From: Deltaproteobacteria bacterium
GTDB taxonomy: Bacteria; Desulfobacterota; DSM-4660; Desulfatiglandales; HGW-15
Direction: 5' to 3'
Assembly: GCA_016930835.1 (NCBI GenBank)
Contig: JAFGGA010000080.1
Location: 1 to 47,828 of the forward strand
DNA length: 47,828 bases
The position numbers and the translations under genes are program-made. Every line of letters starts with the position of its first letter. Positions within the stretch are counted from its first letter, which is position 1. Positions 1-8,640 of this stretch are shown in pieces. The notes beneath the pieces are model-generated. The model was not told the origin of the DNA, searched no databases, and saw only the letters and a list, made by a program, of their open reading frames with translations.

Positions 1-197
1 ACGGTGATAATCGTTCAAAGGCACCAAATAGGAATTAAGAGAACAGTGATGGGGTATACGGTTCACTGCACATGATGATTTACGGTTTGCGGTATGAGGA
101 TTTGGTATTGAAGACAGAATCCCTTATGTCTTAAACCATATACTCTAATCTTTCCCGGCTTCTCAAAGATAAACAAGGAATCACTTGGGGGGAAAAC
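1..197. other. Leader of the dehydratase/CoA-transferase run
   Basis: No gene, no sigma-54 promoter (no GG-10-GC arrangement) and no clear sigma-70 promoter. The true transcription start may lie upstream of the window. Confidence 0.4.
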
Positions 198-1454
198 ATG
201 AATTTCTATGAATATTATATTGAGAGACTTCAGAAACGGATCAAAAAGATTGAAGAAAATCCAGATCCCACAAAACTGAAATCAAATAAAATACGTTATG
301 AGATGCAGCTTGAACTCGCTCAGGAGCAGCTTGAGGCATGGAGAACTGGAAAGCCTTTTTCGGAAGGAGGGGGCTTTATGGCCGGGACATTGGTCCGGGC
401 CATGGGTTTTATCCCGACAGGCAGCGTGGGTTCCGCATACATTACAGGAGAGCCGGATAAATATCTGGAAGAGGCTAGGACCAGAGGGCTTCCAGTGGAC
501 AACTCATGTGATATGACCTCCATGCCCTTCGCCATGGCGGAATGTGGGGACATGCCAAAGGAAGATTTGTATATATGCGACCAACACGCGTGTACCCCTA
601 TGTTATTATCGCATATTTTTACATCTCATTCGCAAAAACAGCATACATTTTCCATAGATGTGGGATTTCAGGAGGATGAAGCCAACCTGAAACATGTTAC
701 CCGGCAACTGGAGGCGTTTATTGAATTTGCCGAAAGGGCCTTTCCAGGGATGGTCAAATATGATGAGACCAAGCTTGTTGAATTGCAGGGATACGAGGAA
801 GAAGCCCGTCAATACGGTCTTGAGATGTACGAGATGCGCAAGCACAAACCCAGTCCCATCGCAGGCTACGATGCATTTACGGGTATGTACGGCGCCACAA
901 CACCAAAAGGCGTGGAATATGCAAAGGTTCGAAGGGATGAGATGGCGGAACGGATCGGGAAAGGAATCGCCGGTGTCCCCGGCGAGAGGTTACGCATCCT
1001 ATGGTCCGTGACGCGGCCGTTTTTTATGAACCCATTTCATGTGCTGGCCAAGAACAAGGCCTCCGTCATCTATTTTTATTCTGGACCATCCGGCTTGGTC
1101 ACGCCTCTGCCCAAGCCGGATTATTGGAAGAGAAAATTATCTCCCCTTGAGAAAGTGGCCGCAAATGTTATGCGTTCGACTTGGGGGGGGACCGGGAAAA
1201 AATGGGTGGATGGTATGGTCTGGGTCGCAAAAGATCTTGACGTTGACGCTGTTATCAATTATTGCATGTTGGGTTGTACAGCCACGCTAGGTCTTCGAAA
1301 ACTTACCGAAGATGCTATGGAAAAAGAATTAGGTATTCCAGTGCTTCAACTCGAAGGCAAACAATGGGACAGGGATTACGCGAGTGAAGCGACGTTAACC
1401 AACAGGTTGGAAGAATTCGCACAGATGTGTTTGGAAAGGAAAACCAGTGGATAG
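198..1454 (+). CDS. 2-hydroxyacyl-CoA dehydratase / benzoyl-CoA reductase-like subunit (HgdB/BcrB family)
   Basis: This family forms the [4Fe-4S] catalytic subunits of 2-hydroxyacyl-CoA dehydratases and ATP-dependent benzoyl-CoA reductases, which take low-potential electrons from an ATPase activator. The 418-residue protein has candidate cluster cysteines at C104, C116, C127 and C132. Its C-terminal part carries the usual layout of a Gly-Cys motif (MLGCTATLG) followed by LGIPVLQLEG and an acidic/basic tail. The ATG at 198 follows a purine-rich GGGGGGAAAA. The next gene starts inside its last codons (8 bp overlap), which suggests translational coupling. Most members work as a pair of related subunits, but only one is present here. 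The CoA-transferases and activator pair downstream support a CoA-thioester reductase or dehydratase role. The substrate cannot be read from sequence. Confidence 0.85.
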   Translation: MNFYEYYIERLQKRIKKIEENPDPTKLKSNKIRYEMQLELAQEQLEAWRTGKPFSEGGGFMAGTLVRAMGFIPTGSVGSAYITGEPDKYLEEARTRGLPVDNSCDMTSMPFAMAECGDMPKEDLYICDQHACTPMLLSHIFTSHSQKQHTFSIDVGFQEDEANLKHVTRQLEAFIEFAERAFPGMVKYDETKLVELQGYEEEARQYGLEMYEMRKHKPSPIAGYDAFTGMYGATTPKGVEYAKVRRDEMAERIGKGIAGVPGERLRILWSVTRPFFMNPFHVLAKNKASVIYFYSGPSGLVTPLPKPDYWKRKLSPLEKVAANVMRSTWGGTGKKWVDGMVWVAKDLDVDAVINYCMLGCTATLGLRKLTEDAMEKELGIPVLQLEGKQWDRDYASEATLTNRLEEFAQMCLERKTSG

Positions 1455-2694
1455 TCTATTAACCGGATATCGCGCCCTTGACTTAACCGATGAAAAAGGT
1501 TTCATGTGCGGAAAGATACTGGGGGCAATGGGCGTTGATGTCATCAAGATCGAAAAACCCGGAGGTGATTCCTCAAGGAATATTTTTCCATATGTAAATG
1601 ATGTTCAAGATCCGGAGCAGAGCCTTTATTGGCTTGCTTTTAATACGGACAAACGCGGCATTACCTTAAACCTGAAAAACAAAGACGGAAAAGATCTTTT
1701 TACTCGCTTGGTTCAACGGGCCGATTTTGTGATCGAATCTTTCCAGCCGGGTTATATGGAGGACCTCGGTCTGGGTTATGGAGCATTGAGCGGAATAAAT
1801 CCCAGAATCATTGTCACATCCATAACACCATTCGGGCAGAGTGGGCCATACGCTCACTTCAAAGCTTCCAACCTGGTGACCTATGCCATGAGTGGTGTAA
1901 TGATGACCAATGGAGACCTTGACCGTGCACCGGTTAAAGAGGCCGTTGATGTAACGTATTACGAGGCCGGTGCCCATGCCGCATTGGGGACAATCATCGC
2001 CCATTACCATAGGGAGAGAACAGGGGAAGGACAACAAGTGGATGTTTCTATCCAGGAGTCGACAGCCAACCGGGATTCCATCAATCTTTATGTTTGGGAG
2101 TTTGATAAACGATTTTTACAAAGGACCGGAAATAAAAGTTTGGTTGGTGCGAACGTCCCTTCCCAATGGATATGGCCCTGTAAAGATGGATATATCTTTT
2201 GGGCTTTTCGCGGGGGACCTGTTCCGATGGGGACCCCCGGCAATCAAGCATTATCAAAGTGGCTGGATGAAGAGGGCGCTGAAAATCCTTTCAAGACGGT
2301 AAATTGCTCAAAAGGTCTGGATATGGCTTCGCTCCCCCGAGAAACCCTCGATATATTTGAATCCATGTTGGGTCGATTTTTTCTAATGCATACACGGCAG
2401 GAAATAACCGAAAGGGCTTTTCAGACCGGTATGCAGGCGTGGGGCGTAAGTGATCCTGCGGAGGTTATGAAAAACCCTCAGTTGGATGCAAGGGCATTTT
2501 GGAAAAAAGTTGAGAATTCAGAACCCAACCAAGAGATTTTGTATCCCGGGTATTTTTTCCTTTGCAGTGAAACAGAAAATTTTATCAAAAGACAGGCCCC
2601 CCATATTGGGGAGCATAATGAGGAGATTTATATTGGAGAATTGGGATTGAGCAAGGATAAAATCAATGTGCTGAAGAAGAGAGGCATCATTTAG
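1447..2694 (+). CDS. Family III CoA-transferase (CaiB/BaiF), BbsE-like subunit
   Basis: Family III transferases move CoA between carboxylic acids through an Asp-anchored mixed anhydride. The 415-residue protein begins with the typical GYRALDLTDEKG segment, has VIKIEKPGGD near residue 35, and has an Asp at 168 (VDVTYYE) where formyl-CoA transferase carries its catalytic Asp169. It starts with GTG at 1447, inside the end of the upstream gene, with AAGGA just upstream. The next gene encodes a second, divergent family III protein. The pair resembles the heteromeric BbsE/BbsF succinyl-CoA:benzylsuccinate CoA-transferase, but the substrate is unknown. A close paralogue lies at 37193-38434. Confidence 0.85.
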   Translation: MDSLLTGYRALDLTDEKGFMCGKILGAMGVDVIKIEKPGGDSSRNIFPYVNDVQDPEQSLYWLAFNTDKRGITLNLKNKDGKDLFTRLVQRADFVIESFQPGYMEDLGLGYGALSGINPRIIVTSITPFGQSGPYAHFKASNLVTYAMSGVMMTNGDLDRAPVKEAVDVTYYEAGAHAALGTIIAHYHRERTGEGQQVDVSIQESTANRDSINLYVWEFDKRFLQRTGNKSLVGANVPSQWIWPCKDGYIFWAFRGGPVPMGTPGNQALSKWLDEEGAENPFKTVNCSKGLDMASLPRETLDIFESMLGRFFLMHTRQEITERAFQTGMQAWGVSDPAEVMKNPQLDARAFWKKVENSEPNQEILYPGYFFLCSETENFIKRQAPHIGEHNEEIYIGELGLSKDKINVLKKRGII

Positions 2695-2736
2695 TGTTCA
2701 TCCAGAAATGAACAATTTCTGGATATAGAGAGATCC

Positions 2737-3972
2737 ATGAAGACTGAAGACAAAAGAATACAAGCATTGGAGGGAGTGAAAGTACTTGATTTTGGTTGGG
2801 CACTTGCCGGAAGTTTGAATACCAAACATCTTGCGGATCACGGTGCACAGGTTATTCGTCTGGAGACGGCCAAACGCCAGTGTATGACCAGAACCAATCG
2901 TCAAGTGTCCATATCATCGAGAACAAACCCCGATGATAAGCCTTTTTTCCTTCATTACAACACCTCAAAATATAGCCTAACATTGGATATCAAACATCCG
3001 CGAGCGCGGGAAGTGCTAGACAGATTGATTCAATGGGCCGACGTGGTCAATGAAAATTTTATGCCTGGCACTTTAACAAAATTGGGTCTGGGATATGAGG
3101 ATATTCAAAAAATAAAACCCGATATTATTATGGTGAGCACCAGCATCTTCGGGCAAACAGGACCTTATGCCCATATGGGCGGCGTGGATGGGATGGGGAA
3201 TGCGATCTCAGGGCGCCTGGATCTTTCAGGATGGCCGGACAGGGGACCTGTGTCGCCATCCTCCTGTGCCTTTGGTGATGATATCCTCCCGCTGTTCACG
3301 GCCATGGCCATTGTTGCGGCTTTAGATTATCGTCGAAAGACCGGCAAAGGTCAATACATTGATGGGGCCATGCTCGAAGTTTGCGCCAATCAAATTGGAC
3401 CGGCTTTCTTGGATTGGCAGGCCAATGGACGAATTCAAACGCGAAACGGGAATCGTATCCATGAGGCTTCCCCTCATGGTGTTTTCCCCTGTAAAGGGGA
3501 TGATCGATGGTGCGCCATCAGTGTCTTCACGGATGAAGAGTGGAAAGCATTTTGCGGTGTTTTGGGGAGTCCGCCATGGACCAAAGAAGAGCGTTTCAGA
3601 GACCTTGCGTCCAGGAGGACAAATGAGGATGAATTGGAACTGTTCATTGCGGAGTGGACCTCCGAACGTGACCCCCAAGAAGTTATGCGGTTGATGCAGA
3701 AGGCTGGAGTGTGTGCGGGCATAGTGCAGGATGCCCGTGATTTAATGGAAAATGACCCGCAATTAAAAGAACGAAATTTTCTTCTGAACCTGAAACATCC
3801 AGTACTTGGTGTTTGCGCTCATCCTACCCCGCCTTATAAATTACTTAAAACCCCGGCACAGGTTAAAACAGCTCCGTGTCTCGGAGAACACAATGACTTT
3901 ATTTGTACCCGGATTTTGGGAATGCCGGATGAAAAATTCGTGGAGCTGCTTCAAGAGGGGGTTTTTCAGTGA
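2737..3972 (+). CDS. Family III CoA-transferase (CaiB/BaiF), BbsF-like subunit
   Basis: This is the second CoA-transferase of the pair, 411 residues. It opens with LEGVKVLDFGWALAGS, the N-terminal nucleotide-binding start typical of CaiB proteins. It has VIRLETAKR near residue 40 and an Asp pair at 181-182 (AFGDD) in the catalytic-Asp position. It follows its partner after 42 bp and is probably co-transcribed. In the BbsEF system both chains are needed for activity, so a heteromer is likely. Whether both chains are catalytic cannot be told from sequence. The paralogue at 35970-37196 shares the same motifs, for example SGWPDRGPV here and ATGWPDRGPV there. Confidence 0.85.
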   Translation: MKTEDKRIQALEGVKVLDFGWALAGSLNTKHLADHGAQVIRLETAKRQCMTRTNRQVSISSRTNPDDKPFFLHYNTSKYSLTLDIKHPRAREVLDRLIQWADVVNENFMPGTLTKLGLGYEDIQKIKPDIIMVSTSIFGQTGPYAHMGGVDGMGNAISGRLDLSGWPDRGPVSPSSCAFGDDILPLFTAMAIVAALDYRRKTGKGQYIDGAMLEVCANQIGPAFLDWQANGRIQTRNGNRIHEASPHGVFPCKGDDRWCAISVFTDEEWKAFCGVLGSPPWTKEERFRDLASRRTNEDELELFIAEWTSERDPQEVMRLMQKAGVCAGIVQDARDLMENDPQLKERNFLLNLKHPVLGVCAHPTPPYKLLKTPAQVKTAPCLGEHNDFICTRILGMPDEKFVELLQEGVFQ

Positions 3973-4096
3973 TACCACGGCTCGCTTATGTTGATAAATT
4001 TGTAAGGTATGATTTTTTGATGTTATAAATATATTTGTTTCGCTAAGAGGCGTATGACTCAAGGCGAAAGATTCAAGGCTTTCATTGTATTTTCTG

Positions 4097-4102
4097 TATA
4101 AT
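4097..4102 (+). promoter_or_regulatory. Possible -10 element ahead of the activator genes
   Basis: A perfect TATAAT occurs about 64 bp before the likely start of the first activator gene, inside a ~190 bp gap after the CoA-transferases. No good -35 box sits 16-18 bp upstream, so this is only a candidate second promoter. Confidence 0.3.
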
Positions 4103-4165
4103 GATAGACCTCTAGCCTTGCGCCCAGTGCGCTGCGACCGTCTTTTTCATTTATGGAGGTATAAA

Positions 4166-4942
4166 ATCATTTTAACGGCAGGCATAGACGCTGGAATGGA
4201 TCGGACCAAAGCGGTCATTTCAAAAGGCGATGGGGATCCTGTTTGGGTTATCGTCCCTGGAGGGACGGAGTCAACAGAAAAGGTTGCTCATATGGCGCTC
4301 CAACTGGCCGCTGAAAAAGCCGGTGTCGCCGCAACGGGCATTAGACACATCACCGCAACCGGTGCAGGGAGGGAATATATTTCTTTCGCAGATCAAGAAG
4401 CACCGGAGTTCCAATGTCTCGCCCGAGGAATCCATTCTATCTTACCTTCTACCAGAATCTTACTTGACCTCGGTGCCAGAAAATCGTTGGCCGTAAAATG
4501 CAAAGAGGGGCGGACCTTAAAGGTTGCCTCCAGCAGCAAGTGTGCGTCCGGTACCGGCACGTATATAGAAATGGTGTCGACAATCCTGGGGGTGGATTTT
4601 GTGGAGATGACGGAACTTGCACTTCAGTCTAAAGAAAACCTGACCATACAATCCACTTGCGCTGTTTTTGCGGAATCGGAAATCATTTCTCTGGTCCATG
4701 ATGGTGTAAAAATAGAAGACATCATCTGGGGTGTTTTTAGGGGGATTTCCGGCCGAATATATCCTCACCTGCTTGATTTGGGAATAGAGCAGGACATCAC
4801 CGCAGTTGGAGGCGTGGCCAGAAGCAAAGCCATGATTTTAGCCCTGGAGGAGATAGTCGGTTATAACATAAACGTTCCAGAGCATCCTGAGATAATCGGT
4901 GCTCTGGGAGCGGCGATGATTGGAAGGGATATTCTGTCATGA
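4166..4942 (+). CDS. BcrD/BadG-like ATPase subunit of a (R)-2-hydroxyacyl-CoA dehydratase/benzoyl-CoA reductase activator
   Basis: This is an ASKHA-fold ATPase that, with its partner, couples ATP hydrolysis to electron delivery. It keeps both cluster-ligand cysteines, C126 (KCASGTG) and C165 (STCAVFAES). Its phosphate loops are degenerate compared with the partner: GIDAGMDRTK instead of GIDIGSSTAK, and DLGARKS instead of DMGGQDC. This points to the D-type member of a heterodimer. No ATG or GTG lies at a sensible place. GGAGG at 4155-4159 is followed, 6 and 9 nt later, by ATC (4166) and ATT (4169) in frame with the conserved TAGIDAG, so an ATC/ATT start is proposed. The in-frame ATG at 4085 would add ~27 unconserved residues and bury the ribosome site. 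The gene overlaps the next by ATGA. Confidence 0.8.
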   Translation: MILTAGIDAGMDRTKAVISKGDGDPVWVIVPGGTESTEKVAHMALQLAAEKAGVAATGIRHITATGAGREYISFADQEAPEFQCLARGIHSILPSTRILLDLGARKSLAVKCKEGRTLKVASSSKCASGTGTYIEMVSTILGVDFVEMTELALQSKENLTIQSTCAVFAESEIISLVHDGVKIEDIIWGVFRGISGRIYPHLLDLGIEQDITAVGGVARSKAMILALEEIVGYNINVPEHPEIIGALGAAMIGRDILS

Positions 4943-5718
4943 TCGTAGCCGGTATTGATATAGGTTCTTCAACGGCTAAGGCCGTTATTATTAAAGATCA
5001 TTCCGTTCTTTCAACCGCAATCATTCCCACCGGCAGCAACAGCGCCGATACCGCTATGAAGGTCATGGATAGGGCGTTGACTCCCATGGGTCTATCTTTA
5101 AACGATATGGCATATATTGTATCGACCGGTTATGGACGCATCAAGGTTCCCTTCACGAAAAAAAATATTACGGAAATCTCTTGTCATGCCAGAGGGATTT
5201 CATCTGTATTTCCAACGGTTAGGACGATCTTGGATATGGGAGGGCAAGACTGCAAGGCTATTCAATGTGATGGAAATGGGAAGGTCCAAAATTTTGTCAT
5301 GAATGATAAATGTGCGGCAGGTACAGGGCGGTACCTTGAGCGGATCTCCAAAACCTTGGATGTTGCCATTGAAGATATCGGTGACTTATCACTCCTGACC
5401 AAGGAAGGACCTGCCACAATCAGTAGTTTTTGCGCAGTTTTTGCCCAAGGTGATGTCATCACGCTTTTAAGAAAAGGAACGTATGTGAATGATATCCTGG
5501 CCGGGGTGTGTGAGGCCCTAACAGAAAGGATTCAAAGGTTGATCAAACAAGTTGGAATGACTAAAGATTTTGCTATCAGCGGTGGTATTGCTAAAAATAA
5601 GGGGGTGGTGTCACGACTGGAAAGGAATCTGGAAGTAAAGGCACATATCGCCCCTGAACCCCAGATCATAGGGGCCTTGGGTGCGGCGCTTTTTGCGGAA
5701 GAATTGGCCGGAAAATAG
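4939..5718 (+). CDS. HgdC/BcrA-like ATPase activator subunit (BadF/BadG/BcrA/BcrD family)
   Basis: The 259-residue protein has the complete activator signature: GIDIGSSTAKAV at the N-terminus, DMGGQDCKAI, C125 in KCAAGTGRYLER and C165 in SFCAVFAQGD. These two cysteines per chain bind the bridging [4Fe-4S] cluster in HgdC-type homodimers. A C-terminal IIGALGAALFAEEL closes the ASKHA fold. Its ATG overlaps the stop of the preceding, more degenerate activator gene, so the two are translationally coupled and probably form a heterodimer like BcrA/BcrD. It would act with the dehydratase-like protein at 198-1454. It ends 54 bp before a convergent sensor kinase gene. Confidence 0.87.
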   Translation: MIVAGIDIGSSTAKAVIIKDHSVLSTAIIPTGSNSADTAMKVMDRALTPMGLSLNDMAYIVSTGYGRIKVPFTKKNITEISCHARGISSVFPTVRTILDMGGQDCKAIQCDGNGKVQNFVMNDKCAAGTGRYLERISKTLDVAIEDIGDLSLLTKEGPATISSFCAVFAQGDVITLLRKGTYVNDILAGVCEALTERIQRLIKQVGMTKDFAISGGIAKNKGVVSRLERNLEVKAHIAPEPQIIGALGAALFAEELAGK

Positions 5719-5772
5719 CGATCGAAAACAACGCGAATGTCAAACATGACTGGGCGGTTTTCAACACTATTT

Positions 5773-8319
5773 TTAAACAAATCTTCCAATTACATTAAAT
5801 AACTCCTGAGGTTGAATGGGTTTAGAAATATAATCATTCATACCCGCTTCAAGACAGCGTTCTCTGTCACCTTTCATGGCATGAGCCGTCATGGCAATGA
5901 TCGGAATGTCATGATCCATAACTTTGGATCGCAGGTCCCTGATAATCTTTGTCGCCTCAAGTCCGTCCATTTCAGGCATCTGAACATCAATCAAAACAAT
6001 ATCATATGGATAACTCTCCAACGCCTTCAGGGCCTCTTTTCCATTGGCGGCGGCATCCACCTTAAAGCCGAATTTTTCGATCAATCGCAGTGTCAGCTTC
6101 TGATTGACTATGTTGTCCTCGACAACAAGGATTCGGACCTTGCTCCTCCTCTCATCTGAAATTGAATGTTTTGTGATGATCCGGGCCTCCTGATTATGCG
6201 ACCTGTGCTCCCTGCTCCCTAACACGTTGACCAGACAACCAAAGAGCAGTGATCTTCGAATAGGCTTTGTCAGATACGCCGCAAAGCCCAGCTTTTCCAG
6301 CCTCGAAGCATCCCCTCTCAGCCCCGGAGAGGTAAGCATAATCATTATGGTGTCCTTTATCATGGGATTCATTTTGACCCGTTTCCCAATCTCGGCTCCG
6401 TCCATTCCGTGCATCTGCATGTCAATGATAACGGCGTCAAAAGGCGAATCGACTTTAGCGACAGCATTCATCAATGATAGGGCCATTTCTCCTGCATCGG
6501 CCACATCACAGTGGCAACCCCAAGATTCGATATAACCTTTGAGGATATTGAGGTTTGTTCGATGAGTACTGACCAACAGAAATCGTTTCCCTTTAAGCAC
6601 AACCGGCGGATCTGTTTCCTTTCTTTCTACATGGGGCTGCTTTTCAAAAAGAACGCTAAACCAGAATGTTGATCCTTCACCCTGTTCGCTCTCTACGCCG
6701 ATCTCACCATTCATGATTCCTGCAAGCTTTTTAGAGATACTCAAACCAAGACCTGTTCCTCCATACTCGCGGGTTGTGGAAGAATCGGACTGTTTGAAAG
6801 ATTCAAAAATAGTATCCAATTTATCTTTAGGTATGCCGATTCCTGTGTCTTTCACCTGAAACTTTATTTTTGCATGTGTATCTGTCTCTTCCTCTAAAAT
6901 GATATGTACCAGAACTTCCCCTTTTTTTGTAAATTTGATGGCATTATTAATCAGATTCAGGAGTATCTGGCGAAGACGCCCCGGATCTCCCCTGAGAAGT
7001 GACGGGACCCCATGATGGATCTGATAGGCAAACTCCAACCTCTTTTCATAGGCAAGTATCGCAGGAAGCTGTACGACTTCGTAAACAGTATTTCGGAGAT
7101 CAAAGTTGAGAAACTCCAGGTCCAGCTCCCCGGCCTCAATCTTGGAAAAATCAAGGATATCGTTAATCACGGTGAGGAGGCTATCTGAACTCCTTTTCCC
7201 GGTCTCGACAAGCTCCAGTTGCTCGTTATTGAGCTCCGTAGAAAGCAGGAGATTCAAAACCCCCATCACACCGTTCAAGGGTGTTCGTATTTCATGACTC
7301 ATGTTGGCCAAAAATTCGCTCTTGGCAAGGTTGGCTTTTTTTGCCTCATCAGCCATTTCATTGGCCCTTGAGATTACTTGTTCAAGTTGACGATTGGCCT
7401 CCAGCAATCGCTCCTCCGCCAACTTTCTTTCAGTAATATCGATAACGTTTCCTGATACGACCGGTTGACCTTTGTATGTGGTTGTGCTGACCAGCATATC
7501 ACACCAAATGGAATTGCCGGCTTTTCCGATCATTTTCATGACATAATTTTGATGAACAGATTCTTTCCTGTATCTTTTTGCGACTTTTCGTCTTACATCT
7601 TCCAACATATCTGGATGGACAGTCATTTCGAAACTCTGCCCGATTAACTCATCAACGGTATAACCAAAGATTTCTGAAAACCTGTGGTTAACATATACAA
7701 ACCTTCCATCTTGGTGAAAAAAAACCCCGGTTAATGAATTTTCCGCTAACAGTCTAAATTTTTCTTCACTTTCTTGAAGTGCCTGTTCCGCAAGTTCGTG
7801 ATCTTGTATTTTCGAATGCAATTTCTCATTGGCTTCTTTAAGCTCTTTCGTTCGGCTTTCTACCCTCATCTCCATTTCTTCATACGACCTTTTCAATTGC
7901 TCCTGAGCTTCTATGCGTTTAGAAATATCCGAATATAATGCATATCCACCTACCTTTTTCCCGTTAATGATGATGGGGGCAACTTTGCACAAAACATGAA
8001 TCATTCGACCTTCCTTAGTACGACGTGTCGCTTCGTATTCAAACCGTTCACCCATTTCCAATCTCTCAGTTAAATCGCTCGGTTTATCATCGGACTTATC
8101 TGGGAAAATGAGATCAATGATTGGCTTTCCTACTGCCTCTTCTGCTTTATACCCAAATATTCTCGTAAATTCAGGGTTAACACGTTCAATGAATTGATCA
8201 TTATTGGCGATAACAATTCCCAACTGGGCATTATCAAATACCTGTTCCAGTATCTCCATCTGCAAGAAGTGTCGTTTGTCAACATGACAAAGGTTACTCT
8301 TTTCCATACTCTCTTCCAT
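5773..8319 (-). CDS. Hybrid sensor histidine kinase, PAS-PAS-HisKA-HATPase-REC-REC
   Basis: This is an 848-residue cytoplasmic hybrid kinase with no predicted membrane segment. Order: PAS (about 20-140), coiled coil (~140-185), PAS (about 185-300), coiled coil, HisKA with phosphoacceptor H342 in MSHEIRTPLNG, a HATPase domain with LINNAIKF, DTGIGIP and GGTGLGL, and two receiver domains. The C-terminal receiver is complete (VVEDN, LIDVQMPEMDG, MTAHA, KP). The first receiver keeps an Asp (IIDMQMHGMDG) but lacks the N-terminal acidic pair (LLVSTHRTN), so it may not be phosphorylated normally. Its role is probably cytoplasmic redox or ligand sensing through PAS. A near-consensus sigma-54 promoter lies about 90 bp upstream. 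No separate DNA-binding partner is adjacent. Confidence 0.92.
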   Translation of the reverse strand: MEESMEKSNLCHVDKRHFLQMEILEQVFDNAQLGIVIANNDQFIERVNPEFTRIFGYKAEEAVGKPIIDLIFPDKSDDKPSDLTERLEMGERFEYEATRRTKEGRMIHVLCKVAPIIINGKKVGGYALYSDISKRIEAQEQLKRSYEEMEMRVESRTKELKEANEKLHSKIQDHELAEQALQESEEKFRLLAENSLTGVFFHQDGRFVYVNHRFSEIFGYTVDELIGQSFEMTVHPDMLEDVRRKVAKRYRKESVHQNYVMKMIGKAGNSIWCDMLVSTTTYKGQPVVSGNVIDITERKLAEERLLEANRQLEQVISRANEMADEAKKANLAKSEFLANMSHEIRTPLNGVMGVLNLLLSTELNNEQLELVETGKRSSDSLLTVINDILDFSKIEAGELDLEFLNFDLRNTVYEVVQLPAILAYEKRLEFAYQIHHGVPSLLRGDPGRLRQILLNLINNAIKFTKKGEVLVHIILEEETDTHAKIKFQVKDTGIGIPKDKLDTIFESFKQSDSSTTREYGGTGLGLSISKKLAGIMNGEIGVESEQGEGSTFWFSVLFEKQPHVERKETDPPVVLKGKRFLLVSTHRTNLNILKGYIESWGCHCDVADAGEMALSLMNAVAKVDSPFDAVIIDMQMHGMDGAEIGKRVKMNPMIKDTIMIMLTSPGLRGDASRLEKLGFAAYLTKPIRRSLLFGCLVNVLGSREHRSHNQEARIITKHSISDERRSKVRILVVEDNIVNQKLTLRLIEKFGFKVDAAANGKEALKALESYPYDIVLIDVQMPEMDGLEATKIIRDLRSKVMDHDIPIIAMTAHAMKGDRERCLEAGMNDYISKPIQPQELFNVIGRFV

Positions 8320-8640
8320 GATTATCCATTTGTGGAATACCGGGGATCCTCTTGGCCGATTTCAAATTTCGATCATTAAAAACCATTTAAAATACCATTA
8401 TCATTTAAGCAACAGGTGTGCCATTATGCTTTTGATCAGATCGGGTATTTTTTGGTGATTTTAACGCCTTGGTTTCACGATACTTGGAGGATGTTATAGA
8501 TAAGTGTCATGATATAGTCATTTCTTTGACGTTTGACGGTGTATTTTTTTCTGGAAATATCTCAGAAGGCCACTGGTGGCAGGGCCTGAAAATTCGGACG
8601 TATTATTTTCCTGATACCTGATCTCTAAAAGCTAAGATCT
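8320..8640. other. Gene-free interval between sensor kinase and sigma-54 activator genes
   Basis: About 320 bp lie between the start of the minus-strand kinase gene and the end of the minus-strand activator gene. The only clear signal is the sigma-54 promoter at 8408-8424. No convincing terminator for the activator gene and no coding potential were seen. Confidence 0.5.
8408..8424 (-). promoter_or_regulatory. Sigma-54 (-24/-12) promoter of the hybrid kinase gene
   Basis: On the minus strand the sequence reads TGGCACACCTGTTGCT, with GG and GC separated by exactly 10 nt. This matches the sigma-54 consensus TGGCAC-N5-TTGCW. It faces the kinase gene and predicts a start near 8397, about 78 nt before the ATG. 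Confidence 0.75.

Noticed and set aside
1-197. Sigma-54 promoter for the first run
   Set aside because: Every GG in this stretch was checked for GC 10 nt downstream and none fits. The CGAAATATCGA word is also absent.
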